DNA of 64,000 bases from Panax quinquefolius (GCA_020205615.1 CM035173.1:36298859-36362858), one strand, 5' to 3'; positions 23,400 through 35,790 are shown, numbered from the stretch's first letter. Notes: generated by a model from the sequence alone, not told the origin. Numbers and translations are program-made.

Positions 23400-24620
23400 A
23401 ATGTCGAATCGAGAATATTAACAATGGAAATGAGACCGTGGAGATGCCTCAGACTCACCAACGAGGAGAACGCGATAACAGTCGGTGGCAATGTTCCTCC
23501 CGTGAACAACACCATTGAAGCGAGATGATGAACGAGGGATGTTTAGAAGTTTTTGCGCTTATGCAAAAAAATCGATTTGAGGAAACTCGTGTTCAAAATA
23601 CTGAGGAGGAAATGATAGCAATTCACGGTTGTCACAAAAATGCAAGCGCTTCAAAGAGTTGGGACCACCAGAATTTAAGGGAAAGCCAAATCCGATCACG
23701 GCGGAAACATGGGTCAAACAAATTACCAAGATATTCGATGTCTTGGGATGCACGAGGAAACAGAAGGTTCCATTCGCCACCTTTATGTTCCGTGGCGAAG
23801 GCGATCATCGGTGGGAGTCTGTGAAGCGCACTCCATCCAAACAAGACTCAAAGATGTCTTGGGAGACGCTTTTGGTTATTTAATGACAAATACTTTCCGA
23901 AAGTGTTCGTTATATGAAGGAAGTAGAGTTCATCGATTGGAACAAAACAACATGACGGTGTCTCAAAGACGAGGCAAAGTTTGCAGAGTTATCCGTGTTT
24001 GCACCTCATTTGGTGGAGAATGAGGAACGTATGACGCGGATGTTTCTTAGAGGTTTGAAACCCAAGATACGCCAAGATCTCATTTCTCATAAATTTTCTC
24101 TTTATTCGAGATGTTGTAAAACAGGCTCAATTATTAGAAATGAGATAACGAGTACTACCAACCGAGGACCACAACCAGATCGTGACGTAGATAGCGAGTC
24201 AGCAATGTATAATGATAACTCATGGAGAAAGAAACAGACGACGGAAGAAATGGTAACCACTCGTGGTAATAATCATAGCCATGAAAATAGAAGAAGCGAG
24301 TCGAGAGAGATTTTAAAAGAGGAGATTTAATAACGACCATATGAAGACGACAAAGGTCTTGCGAGAATCGGTTCTAAGGGAGAGAACGACCACCCCATCA
24401 TATGCTACAAATGCGAAAAGAGGGACATATCGGTCCAAACCGCCCACAACAGCTTCAAGGTATGCTATAGTTGTGGAAAGGAAGGACATATCGCTTCGAG
24501 ATTATACTGAGAAGCGAAACCTAGTTCAATGGGGACGGTGACTCAAAAGATCGTCCCGAAAAAGTCAAAGTCAACGATTCCGGAAGAGCGTTTGTTGTGA
24601 TCGGTCATAATGCGAGGAAC
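23400..24620 (+). pseudogene. Element B gag, broken
   Basis: Capsid words are spread over three frames: FKELGPPEFKGKPNPITAETW (23629-23883), then the LVENEERMTRMFLRGLKPKI stretch (23995-24130). The zinc knuckle at about 24460-24500 starts CYSCGKEGHIA, so the second cysteine that element A lost is present here, but the reading frame then fails and the last cysteine is not reached. The start region (ATGTCGAATCGAGAATATTAA, 23401) already meets a stop. Confidence 0.8.
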
Positions 24621-24639
24621 CCAAACGAGGTGATCATCG

Positions 24640-25290
24640 GTAAGCTATTTATAAATTCTTGCGAAGTTTATACCTTACTTGATACCGGTCTTACCCATTC
24701 ATTTATCTCTCCGCTTGTGCTCAACGCTTAAACTTGACTCGGAGAAATTAGACTTTGACCTATCTCAGGAAACTCCGTTAGAGAAACTTTCATCACATCC
24801 AATCGCTTATAAATCTTGTTTGATTCAAGTTGGCACCATTACCTTACCCGTTGACCTTATCTCTTTAAAGATACTTGCTTTTGATGTGATTTTAGGGATT
24901 GATTGGTTAACTACTCATCATGCCAAAATTGATTGTTTTCGTAAGGTTGTTAGTTTTCATATTCCTAACCAACCCGTTGTACGAATTCAAGCAACTAAAC
25001 CATTAAAATCAATCACATCATCATATCTAATCATAAAGCTATTCGCTTATTAAAAAACGGATGTCAAGCTTTCTTAGCCCATGTTATGGATTTGAATAAA
25101 GACACGCCAAATTTGAATAATATTCCCGTTGTTATTGACTTTCCCGACGATTTCAAGAACTTCCCTGGTCTACCCCGAACGTGAAGTTGAATTCTTTATT
25201 GATCTTGAACCTGCACAAAGCCCATTTCTAAAACCCCATATCGAATGGCTCTATTGAACTTCGTGAGTTAAAGATCCAACTACGTGAATT
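24640..25290 (+). pseudogene. Element B protease region
   Basis: EVYTLLDTGLTHSFIS with Asp-Thr-Gly at 24681-24689. The open stretch 24679-25053 continues to FDVILGIDWLTTHHAKIDCF. Frameshifts at about 25050 and 25150-25200 separate it from the RT. The DTG is followed by Leu, where element A has Ser. Confidence 0.78.
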
Positions 25291-26470
25291 GTTGAACATC
25301 GGTTTCATTCGTCCCAAGACATCTCCTCGGGGTGCTCCTGCTTTATTTGTAAAGAAGAAAGACGGGAGTATGCGACTTTGTATTGACTATCGGGAATTGA
25401 ACCATGTCACCATCAAGAATAGGTATCCTCTACCTCGTATTGATGACTTGTTTAACCAACACTGCAGGGCACAATTCTTTTCAAAAATCGATCTTCGCTT
25501 ACGGATATCATCACCAAGATTAGAATCGAGGATATTCCAAAGACCGCCTTCGAACTCCTGGTATGGGCATTATCAATTCTTAGTCATGTCTTTCGGACTA
25601 ACTAATGCTCCTACGGCTTTCATGGATATGATGAACCGAGTATTCAAGGAATATTTGGATCAATTCGTTGTTGTCTTTATTGATGACATCCTTATATATT
25701 CCAAAACTCGTGAAGATCATGAGCACCATTTGAAGTCGGTACTCCAAAGGCTTCGTGAAAACCAACTATATGCCAAATTGAAGAAATGCGAGTTCGCTTT
25801 GAGGAAGTAGCATTCCTTGGGCATGTGGTGTCGAAACATGGAGTATCTGTTGATCCGGCCAAGATTGAAGCAATACAAAGTTAGAGCAACCAAGCCGGTG
25901 ATCAAGTACGTAGCTTTTTGGGCCTAGCAGTTATTATCGGAGATTCGTGGAAGGGTTTTCTGGAATCGCTACTCCATTAACTCAAATAACTCCTAAGGAT
26001 ACAAAATTCGTTTGGAGTGAAGAATCGCGAGAAGAGTTTCCAAGAGCTTAAGAGGAGACTTATTTCGGCACTGTTTCTAACAATACCATCCGGTTCGGAT
26101 GGATTTTTTATCTACAAACGATGCTTCGGGCAAAGGGTTAGGATGTGTTCTCATGCAACGTGGAAAGTCATAGCCTTTATGCCTCGCGACAACTTAAAGA
26201 GTATGAGAGGAATTATCCTACTCATGATCTAGAGTTGGCGTGATCGTTCAGCTAAAAGATATGGAGGCACTATCTATATGGGAGAAAGTGGAGATATATT
26301 CGCACCATAAAAGCCTTAAATATTTCTTCACTCAAAAAGAACTCAACACGCGGGCGCAATGACGTTGGCTCGAGCTATTGAAAGACTACGACCACACTAT
26401 TCAATACCATCCCGGTAAAGCGAACGTGGTAGGCGACGCATTGAGTAGAAGATCATATGCGGAACGAAAA
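25289..26470 (+). pseudogene. Element B reverse transcriptase/RNase H
   Basis: The frame 25289-25810 is the longest surviving RT piece of the window. It begins [20 protein letters not shown], includes [20 protein letters not shown], the [13 protein letters not shown] box and the catalytic [13 protein letters not shown], and ends KKCEFALRK at a stop. One short inner stretch (about 25490-25560) is out of register with relatives. RNase H follows in pieces (about 26017-26470), ending at the conserved ALSRRSY equivalent near 26440. Confidence 0.85.
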
Positions 26471-26677
26471 GTGCGATGATGTCAAGTATACGACGTAGAG
26501 CCAACTTTAATAGAAAAAGTTAAGGTTGCTCAAGCCACCGAATCTTGAAGTCGATGCGTGCATGAAGAAGAAAGTACAAGAAGGAGCTATTCTTAAGCGA
26601 GAATTGATGAAGAAGGAATACTTCGAGTCCACTCTAGACTTTGTGTTCCTAACGACTCTGATTTGAAGTAAAAGATT

Positions 26678-27960
26678 ATGATGGAGGCACACAATACGCC
26701 ATTTGCAATCCATCCTGGAAGTACTAAAATGTATCGTGATCTTCGACATACATTTTGGTGGAACAATATGAAGAGAGAGATTGCAAAGTTTATCTCGATG
26801 TGTTTAACTTGCCAACGTGTAAAGGCGAAGCATCTTGTACCTAAGGGTCCGTTGCAACCACTTGAGATTCCTAATGGAAGTGGGAACACATTACTATGGA
26901 TTTCAATTACGGGTCTTCCTACGGTTTCTCAAGGCATCAATGCTATTTGGGTTATTGTTGATAGATTAACCAAGTCTTGCTCATTTCTTGCCGATACGGA
27001 GACTTATTCCTCGAACGCCTTGCTAGTATGTGCGTGAATGAGATTGTGAGGTTGCATGGCATGCCTGTATCCATAGTTTTGGATCGTGACCCAAGATTCA
27101 CTTCAAGATTTTGGGTTAGCTTGCAAAAAGCTATGGGCACGGATTTGCGATTTAGTTCGAGATACCATCCCCAAACCCAGACGGACAATCGAGAGGACTA
27201 TTCAAACTCTTGAAGATCTATTAAGACTCGTGTCCTGACTTCAAGGGTAGTTGGGATAAGTATCTACCATTGGTGGAATTCTCCTACAACAACAGCTTAT
27301 CGAGCAAGTATAGTGTGGCTCCATTCAAGCATTATATGGACGAAAATGTCGCTCTCCAATATGTTGGGATGAGGTGGGTGAAGCAACATTGTTGGGACCC
27401 GAAGTTAAGACGTATGACTCACCGAAAAGATCCAAATGATTCGACAACGATACAAAACCAAGACAAGATCGACAAAAGAGTTATGCGGATCTTCATCGAA
27501 AGGACGTGGAATTTAATGTAGGGATCATGTATTGTTGCGAAGTTGCTCCACGGAAGGGAGTTACAAGATTTGGGAAGAGAGGAAAGCTCAATCCACGATT
27601 TATCGGTCCATTTCAAATTCTTGACCGAGTAGGAAATGTAGCCTATGACTTGCGTTACCTCCGAGTATGTCTCGTGTTCATAATGTGTTTCACATATCCG
27701 TATTTCAGAAATATGTGAAAGACCCAACCACGTTATTGAGTTAGAACCGGACGAGATAGCCAAGACTTAACGTATGAGGAGGTACTGCCAAGATCTTGGA
27801 TAGGAAGGAGCATGTCCTACGCCAAGAAAGGTCATACCACAAGTTAAAGTTTTGTGGAGGAATCATGCTATATAGGAAATGACCGGGAATTGAAACGGAA
27901 ATGAAAGCGAGGTATCCTCACCTTTTCAAACACTGTGTACGTACGTCAATTTCGAGGACG
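26678..27960 (+). pseudogene. Element B integrase and chromodomain remnant
   Basis: 26678-27037 carries HPGSTKMYRDLRHTFWWNN and CLTCQRVK. The catalytic region then breaks: the first Asp is lost or shifted (NTLLWISITGLP where element A has HITMDFVTGLP). 26977-27213 holds [20 protein letters not shown]. Later pieces include YDLRYLRVC and VFIMCFTYPYF, out of frame. The tail at about 27905-27940 reads KARYPHLF-like in one frame, the chromodomain end. Confidence 0.82.
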
Positions 27961-27969
27961 AAATTTCAT

Positions 27970-27981
27970 AAGGAGGGAGGT
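27970..27981 (+). other. Polypurine tract of element B
   Basis: AAGGAGGGAGGT next to the 3' LTR start TGTAAGACC, identical to the tract of element A. Confidence 0.7.
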
Positions 27982-30499
27982 TGTAAGACCCCTCAAAAAT
28001 TTTTAAATAAAAGGAATTTCCTTTATTTATTATTTTGAAATAGTAAGGGTTGATTTGATTAATGTGGATAGTTAAGGTTAAATACGCAAATATTTCAAAA
28101 TAAGCAAGTGGTTATAAAATATTCATTATCGTCGGGAATATTCGTTTGGTCGTGGAATATTCGCATCGCTTGGGAATATTCGCACGACACAAAACCATGT
28201 GTGGGCCCCATAACTGAAAGCGATTGGATGAAGAAAACGACAAATATAAGTTGTTTTTAAATAACGGCGTAGTTATTCATTAATTATCATTGTTGGAATA
28301 CCCGTGGTTAAAACACACTAATACGCGTTGTTGAAAGCAACAGACACCAGATTGCACCAATTATTGATTCTTACGTAAGAAGGCACTACTCAATAATGGT
28401 TACGAGAATTACTTCGCTCAAGATTTTATTTTATTGATTCAATAATTGCTCGTTGATATTTTATATTCTTTGTTGTTTCAATAATTGTCATTGCACAAGA
28501 TTTTTCATTATCGAAGCAATAATTCATATTATCTGAATAATATTATTAGATAACATTATTGGCAATGTCTAGAAAGTTCTCGTCAAGGAGAGTTTGGTCA
28601 CCTAATTTCGCCCCAGAAGAAGAAATTCTTATCGAAAGCCCCTCTTTCCTGAACCTGCCGGTTGTCAATATTGTGATTCATAATATTATTTGTGAATAAT
28701 TAATTATTGATTTATATGATGAGGAAAATATTGATTTTATGTGGATATAGATGGAGAAAATTTTAAAATGACAATTGTTGAAAATTAATATTTTATCTTT
28801 TTCGATAAAATAATTCATTCAAATATATTATTTTAATAATATATTAATCTATGATATTTTTTACAAATCGAATGTGGGATATATGAGTATACGAGGAGGA
28901 AGAGTATTTTTGTTGCAATAAATGTTTAAAACATGTTAAACATGTCTCATGACCCCATTTATTGACCGAAATTTGATTATAAATTTTGTAAAATCGACTG
29001 CTTGTGGATTTCTTGGTCAATTTCCATTTGGAATTTGGAAAAACTTTCTTCTGCAAAGTTGTAGAGAATTGAATTTCCTATAAAAACTCGCCAGATTCAA
29101 TTTTTCTGATGAAAGGGCTATTTATTATGAATTATTGAAGTTCAAGTTCAAATAATTGATTTTGTAAGTTTTAATTACTTATTTTATGAAAATGTTTTTT
29201 TCTTACTTTTCTAGAAGGTGGCATGTGGAAATGCTAGGATCTGAATTCTAAGGTTGATGTATGAATTTGATATATATATATTAATTTATTGAAATAGTAA
29301 GGTTGATTTGATTAATGTGGATAGTTAAGGTTACTATTCATGGGTTACTATTCATGAGTTACTATTCATGGGTTACTATTCATGAGTTACTATTCACGAA
29401 GTTACTATTCACGAGTACTATTCATGAAGCGTGAAGATGTTTTTTGTGGAATTTCTATCTTTGGGTCACGCTTGAGTTACTTATTCACGATATCTAAAGA
29501 CTATTCACGATATCGACACTATTCACGATACTCTGATTATTCAATTAAAAATAAAATTTCTTCTTTTCGTCTAAAACATCTATTCTCGGATACTAACTCG
29601 ATTGTATCCATGTTTTGATCATTCTTGAATTTTACACCACTATGATTATTTTGAGGTATTTTTGGACGTGGATAAAACCAAGTACGAATCCTTAATCCTT
29701 AATCCTTGTCATTTTGTTTCACTCGGATTCGCTTTAAAAAAAAATATTTTCATCATCCTCGGGTCTTAAATGATGATATTATGGAATATCTTTGGCCCGT
29801 AGCAAAGATGAATGATTTCTTAAAGAATATCTTTGGCCTCAGAGTAAGATGAATGATTTTGAAGAATATCTTTGGCCGTAGTGCAAAAGATGAACAGTGT
29901 TTAAATGAATATGACTAATCGATGAATATCTTTGGCCCAGAGTGCAAAGATGAATATTTGATTCCGTATGTATATTGATTGATGTTACAGGATAAAAGAT
30001 AGAGCGATGAACTTTTAAATTCATACATGAAGATAGTAGTTTGCATTCTCTACTTAACTCTTCTAATGAATTATTATTTCCGCCGCGAATATTGATTTAA
30101 AATTTGTTGTCTATTGTATTCTATTATATTTTTCCTCGTTGAAGACTAACGATAATTTGTTGTATATTATCTTAGTCATAATATTCTTTATCGAGCTAGT
30201 TGAGCTCACCCTTTTCCTTTTTGTTCCATTTTTCTCGTGAGGCGAGAATATAAATGAGTGCACGAGTCGGGTATGGAAATGAAGGTTCTAGAGAGAGTTG
30301 TTTAGTAGTCCTCACCATTTTGTAAAATAATGTATCAATAAATGTGATGAGGATTTATTTGAGTATAGATATTGTCTGTAAGATAATATTTGTATTCAAA
30401 CTCACGCTTTCTTCGTTGTAATAATAAAGTTGTAGTTGTTTCGCATCATGTATTGACAACTCGTAATAGGTGATGTATACCTATTTTGGGGGCGCCACA
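27982..30499 (+). repeat. 3' LTR of element B, promoter section replaced
   Basis: Aligns with the 5' LTR except around 29289-29331. There the sequence leaves the LTR at TTAATTTATT, carries a 40-odd-bp copy of the LTR's own beginning (GAAATAGTAAGGTTGATTTG onward, matching 28037-28080), and rejoins at CTATTCATGGGTTAC. About 310 bp containing the TATA box and presumed transcription start (5' LTR 21735-22045) are missing. The hairpin array at 29790-29955 is retained. Confidence 0.88.
29790..29955 (+). repeat. Hairpin array, element B 3' LTR
   Basis: Four units. The first two have shortened 3' sides (loops GCCCGTAG and GCCTCAGA followed by reduced CAAAGAT/TAAGAT). The last has loop GCCCAGAGTG with a perfect ATCTTTG/CAAAGAT stem. 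Confidence 0.65.
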
Positions 30500-30504
30500 T
30501 TTAG

Positions 30505-31434
30505 TAGTAGTCAAAGATGAATTTATTAGTATGATTATGATCGTGGATTGTGATTTGGTATAACCATGATTTTTGATGTTTCGGTGAAGATAGGTGATAA
30601 AAATTATCTTCGCCCGGTGTTAAAAGGAATTCGTAATCACAATTATGATTATGAGTTATTCATATGATTGTGGATGAAATTGTTGATTGACGTTACAGAG
30701 GATAAAACATTATTGGTGGACTTTTAACATAGAGAAGATAATAGATCCGATGGTCTATTCGACTCTTCTAATGGATCGCTTCGTTCACCGCAATTATGGT
30801 TGAAAAGTTTTATCATCTACCATATGTTCTAAATATCCGATTTATTATTGATGAAAGCTATTGATAATTTAATTATCTTTAGTCATGATATTCTTTATCA
30901 TTAGTTGTGCTCACCCTTTTTTGCTTCACAATTCCTTTCGTAAATAAGAGTATAAATTTGGGTCGAGCGGGGATAACAGGAAATAAAGTGGGATGGTCCG
31001 AGATCGTAGAAGTTTCTCAATACATTATAAAATGACATGACATATAAATGAGATAATTGTATTGAGGACCTAAGATGTGTGTGTCGATTTTATACGCCAC
31101 TTAATAATTGATTTTGCGAAACAACAATAGGGTGATGAGAACCCGACTTTGACAAATGTCAAAAGTGCACCTCATTAGAATGATTATGATAGTAATCTTC
31201 TCGTTCTTCTTTGGGTCTTAAAATATTTGTTCTTTGTATTTTTATATGGCATTGTAACAATTTAAGTTTGATACATTTATACGCAGACAATATTGTATTA
31301 AAACTCATGCTTAACTGTGGTCGATTCTCATTTACGCTCAACAAATTGTATAAATGAAGTTTGTATTTGATTTTATAGTGTGATATCCAAGCACCTCGAA
31401 TGGGTGATGTATACCTAATTTTGGGGGCGCCACA
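30505..31434 (+). repeat. 5' LTR of element C, right piece
   Basis: Resumes the interrupted hairpin unit (AGTAGTCAAAGATGAATTTATTAG) and matches 34838-35785 of the 3' LTR through to GGGGGCGCCACA. Confidence 0.88.
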
Positions 31435-31770
31435 GCTTGGAATCGTAGCTTAGGGATATGGTCATTTGGCGAGATATGAGTCTAGAACTAGGAGGAGAGA
31501 CGAGTAATATACTTCGCTAGTGCGTGACTTACCTAAGCTGAAATTGTTTACTTGATAAGTTGACAAATTATGATATGTCAATTAACCTTTGTTTTGAAGT
31601 ATATTCTAGAATGATATCTGAAACACAGGAGATGAGCAATAGGAAAATCATGATACAGAGAAAATAATCGGGAAGGTACAATCCGAAAAGAAAGCAAGGT
31701 ATTCTCATCTCTTCGAAATACCAGGTACGTACGTAAATTTCGAGGGCAAAATTTTATAAGGAGGGGAGAT
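31435..31770 (+). mobile_element. Internal region of element C (residual leader, gag start, pol tail)
   Basis: The first part (31437-31600) resembles the primer-binding site and leader of elements A and B (TTAGGGATATGGTC, GAACTAGGAGGAGAGACGAG). An ATG at 31611 starts MISETQEMSNRK, like the gag start. From about 31640 the sequence corresponds to the chromodomain tail of A and B (GGTATTCTCATCTCTTCG = YSHLF), ending in a polypurine tract (AAGGAGGGGAGAT). Protease, RT, RNase H, integrase and nearly all of gag are absent, so this is one large internal deletion. Confidence 0.85.
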
Positions 31771-34700
31771 TGTGAGACCCCGAATTTTATGAAATAAAAG
31801 TATTCAATTTTTTTATTTTGGTGAATAGTTAAATTGATAAAAGTTTAAAGTTAAGGGTGACATTTAAAAAATTTTCAAAGTAAGTAATGATGAAGTTTTG
31901 TTTTATTAGTATTATTAATGTAATAAAACAGAAAAGCTTTTTATATAAAACATAATACTTTTATAAAGTTATTCTATAAATAGAATATATTATATTCTAT
32001 TATGCATAGTATTTTGCATAGTAAAATCTTTTTATATAAAAAATGTAATACTTTTATAAAGTTATCTGCTTTTATTAGATAATAATTAGATTATATTATA
32101 TTTTATTATGCATAGTATTTGCATAAATACTGCAGATAGTGTTTGCATAGTAAAATCTTTTTATATAAAATGTAATACTTTTATAAAGTTATTTGTTTTA
32201 TTAGATTATAAATAGAATATATTATATTTTATTTAAAAGATTTTGCTTTAAATCTGGACCGTCCGATTAAAAGTAAATCAATCTGACCGTTCATGAATTA
32301 GTTACTATATGGTCCATTCTTCTATAAATGAAGCTCATTCCTTCATTATTTCTTACGAATTCAATGAAAACTCAGAGAGAGAAACTATAAAGAGAATTCT
32401 TCTTCCTAAATCTCGTTATTTCTTTAGAGTTTAAGAAAGTTTTGAGCATAGAAGATAGTGCAAGTTTTCTTTAAGTATATTCATACTCACCTAATTGGAA
32501 TACTCTTCTTTCAAAGGTAAAGGATATTATTTGTTGTACCTGTAAGGAGTATTATTTCTTTTGTATTCATGAAGAGAACTTCATTATTCCATTCTTTATT
32601 ATTACATTTGAATAACTTTGATACGCGACTACCCTATACTTGGTGAAATTCTTACATTATTCCATTCCTTATTATTATGTTGAATAACTTTGCCTATGCT
32701 AATACCGCATACATGGTGAAATTCTTCTATTATTTCATTCTTTACTATTCGTTTTAATATCCTCGCCTGCGCGTTCGCCTTTAACCGGGTTCCATTATTT
32801 ATTATAATCGCCTAATATCCTGGTCATGCATAAATTTCGCCGACTTGACTTGTTCCATTATTTATTATTCTCATTGGGAATAACTCGTCTGTGCGGTCTC
32901 TATCGCATGCATGGTGAATCCTTCATTATTCCATTCTTTATTATTACGTTGGAATAACTCGCTACATGTGGATTACCACACGCACGGTGAATGATCCTTT
33001 GTATTCATTCCTTATTAAATTGTAGAAATGATCTGTTTACATTGATTATGATGAGAGTCATAATAAAAGCATTGGACAGATGAAAATCATGGGTATATGA
33101 AGTATTAGTAAGTGTTATGATGAGTTATGTAGGTTATTATGAGAAAACATGAAAGTTTCTTAGAAATCACAAAGAGTTGAAAATCAGATTTTGGTGAAAA
33201 TGGAACATGAAATTCAATTGACCATATCTCCTATTATATTTTGAATTTTTTGAGTGTGTTCAAGTTCTAGAGTTAGATCAATGAGTTTTGTATCATCTCC
33301 AAGTGGAATTACTGGAAAAGGTATTGTAGATTTTCGTGTGGACTGTTTTTAGCAAAAGAGTCCAAAGCTGCAAAAGAGGAAAATGGTACTGCCCAGAAAC
33401 TTTAAAGGGCTGTTTCGGCCACTTAATTTGTGAGAAAAATTTTGGCCTTTTGGGACATGAGAGTATATGGTATAAAGTACCTCCTGTCCAAAAATGAGCT
33501 CATTCCGACTTAAAATTAGCAAGTTATGACCATTTCAATATTTAGGTTTTTTCGACGAAAAACGCTATAACCGGAGTTCTATAACTCCGATGACCATGAA
33601 ATTTAAACTGAAAGATCACGTTAACATGTGTAAGATCCTGCCAAGATTTGGAAATTTCTGGAGTTAAACTTGAGGTAGCTAATTTCTTAAGGAATTAATT
33701 AGAAATTAATTTTTGAAAAATAGTAAATGAATTTTAAAAATTTTGAGAAATATATATGTTCATTATGGGACTATATTCTGCTAAATTCAAGAAAAGAAAT
33801 ATTTTTGGGATTGAGATTTGGTATTTTTTATGAAAATGATTTAGTTACGAACATATGAGTTAAATATGTTATGTGAAGTAACAAAGTTAGAAAATAGGAT
33901 TTTATGGCTTGGAAATCCTATATAAGGTATATGCATATTTTTAATGAGGGATTTAATCATTGGTGATGAAATCTTATGAGTATGACATTTTTGAATGATT
34001 AATTGCATTACTTGGTAAAGTGTAAACAATTAAAATAAATTGTTTATAAGTTTAAGAAGTGATTAAAATATTGTTATGATATTAATAATATTAGATTATG
34101 AGTGGATGATAATATTTGGATAAATTTAAAGTCTTTAATATTTATCCTTGTTTTCGTTGATTAATAATTATATCATTGTCATCATCCCTCATGTATATAT
34201 TATGTTGAAAGTCATTTGTGGCTGTATAGTGCGTAGATGGACTTGGTATGATTATGACCATGGATTATTCGGTATAATCATGGCCGTAATGTTATAAATG
34301 ATGTGGAAAAAAGTCCTCATTGTCAGTAGTGCATTGATGGACGCTTTTTGTATGATTATGGCTATGGATTCTCTTGAACCAAAGGGTGCAAAGATGAATT
34401 ATTTTATAGCATGATCGGGACCAGTTAATGAAAATGCGATTATCTTTGGCCGTGGTGCATGGATAATTCGTGGTCGTGATACTAAAAGAATATCCTTGGC
34501 TTATAGTGCAGGGATGAATTGATGATGTGGATTAATTATTGAAATGAGTCTCAAAGAATGAAATATTAATTCATGGATGTAATAATAATGAATATCCTCG
34601 GTAGTAGTGCATGGATAATTCATGGATGTGATATTAACGAATATCTTTAAGTAGTAATGCGAGGGGTGATTCGATGATGTGGATTATTTATTAAGTTGAG

Positions 34701-35785
34701 TCTCAGCGACAAAATATTTATAATAAGCTTTTAAATTCGTAGAAGATAGTATATATCATGCTCTACTTGACTCTTCTAAAATACAGTTGTATGTCTTTGG
34801 CTTGTAGTACAAAGATGAATTGTTAATGAATATCTTTGGTCGTAGTGCAAAGATGAATTTATTAAGATGATTATGAAAGCAGGATTGTAATTTGGTATAA
34901 CCATGATTTTTGATGTTTCGGTGAAGATAGGTGATAAAATTATCTTCGTCCCCACAGTGTGCGAAAAGGAATTCAGAATCACAATTATGATTATGAGTTA
35001 TTCATATGATTGTGGACAGGAATTGTTGATTGACGTTACAGGGATAAAATATTATTGGTGGACTTTTAACATAGAGAAGATAATAGATTTGATGGTCTAT
35101 TTGACTCTTCTAATGGATTGCTCGTTCCGCTGCAATTATGGTTGAAAAGTTTTATCATCTACCATATGTTCTAAATATCTGATTTATTATTGATGAAAGC
35201 TATTGATAATTTAATTATCTTTAGTCATGATATTCTTTATCGGAAATTTAGTTGTTGCTTTCATCCTTTTTGCTTCACAATTCCTTTCGTAATAAGAGTA
35301 TAAATTTGGGTCGAAATGGATAACAGGAAATAGTGGGATGATCCGAGATCGTCAAGTTTCTCAATACATTATAAAACGACATACGACATGCAATGAGATA
35401 ATTGTATTGAGGACCTAAGATGTGTGTGTCGATTTTTTATACGTCCACTTAATAATTGATTTTGCGAACAACAATAGGGTGATGAGAACCCGACTTTGAC
35501 AAATAATCAAAAGTGCACCTCATTAGAATGATTATGATAGTAATCTTCTCGCTCTTCTTTAGGGTCTTAAAATATTTGTTCATTGTATTTTTATATGGCA
35601 TTGTAACAATTTGAGTTTGGATCATCTGCGAGACAATATTGTATTAAAACTCACAACTTAACTATATCGTATTACATGCATTTACGCTCAACAGATTGTA
35701 TAAATGAAGTTTATATTTGATTTTTATAGTGTGATATCTGGCGACTCGAAATGGGTGATGTATACCTAATTTTGGGGGCGTCACA
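31771..35785 (+). repeat. 3' LTR of element C
   Basis: 4015 bp, from TGTGAGACCCCG to TTTTGGGGGCGTCACA. It is colinear with the 5' LTR (about 4082 bp once B is removed). TATA-like TATAAATG at 32323-32330; variant 60-bp array at about 32575-33010; hairpin-like units at about 34205-34855. The region 33020-34190 between them shows no coding sequence and matches 18570-19740. Confidence 0.9.
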
Positions 35786-35790
35786 GATAA

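Larger units (their letters stand above)
20391..30499 (+). mobile_element. Element B: Ty3 chromovirus nested in element C
   Basis: A 10.1-kb element with LTRs at 20391-23216 and 27982-30499. It interrupts a hairpin unit of the C 5' LTR: TTTGG (20386-20390) on the left, TTTAG (30500-30504) on the right, while the uninterrupted 3' LTR of C reads TTTGG at 34833-34837. It has the same domain order as element A but its LTRs belong to the E/F subfamily. Coding regions are full of frameshifts. It is younger than element C, which it interrupts. Confidence 0.92.
17239..35785 (+). mobile_element. Element C: LTR retrotransposon with ~4-kb LTRs and 336-bp interior
   Basis: Bounded by a perfect 5-bp duplication GATAA (17234-17238 and 35786-35790). 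The 5' LTR is 17239-20390 plus 30505-31434 (split by element B) and the 3' LTR is 31771-35785. Without B the element is about 8.4 kb, of which about 96% is LTR. Termini (TGTGAGACCCC...GGCGYCACA) and internal ends resemble elements A and B, so it is a non-autonomous derivative of a related chromovirus (a large-retrotransposon-derivative type). It must have relied on enzymes from a relative to move. Confidence 0.9.
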
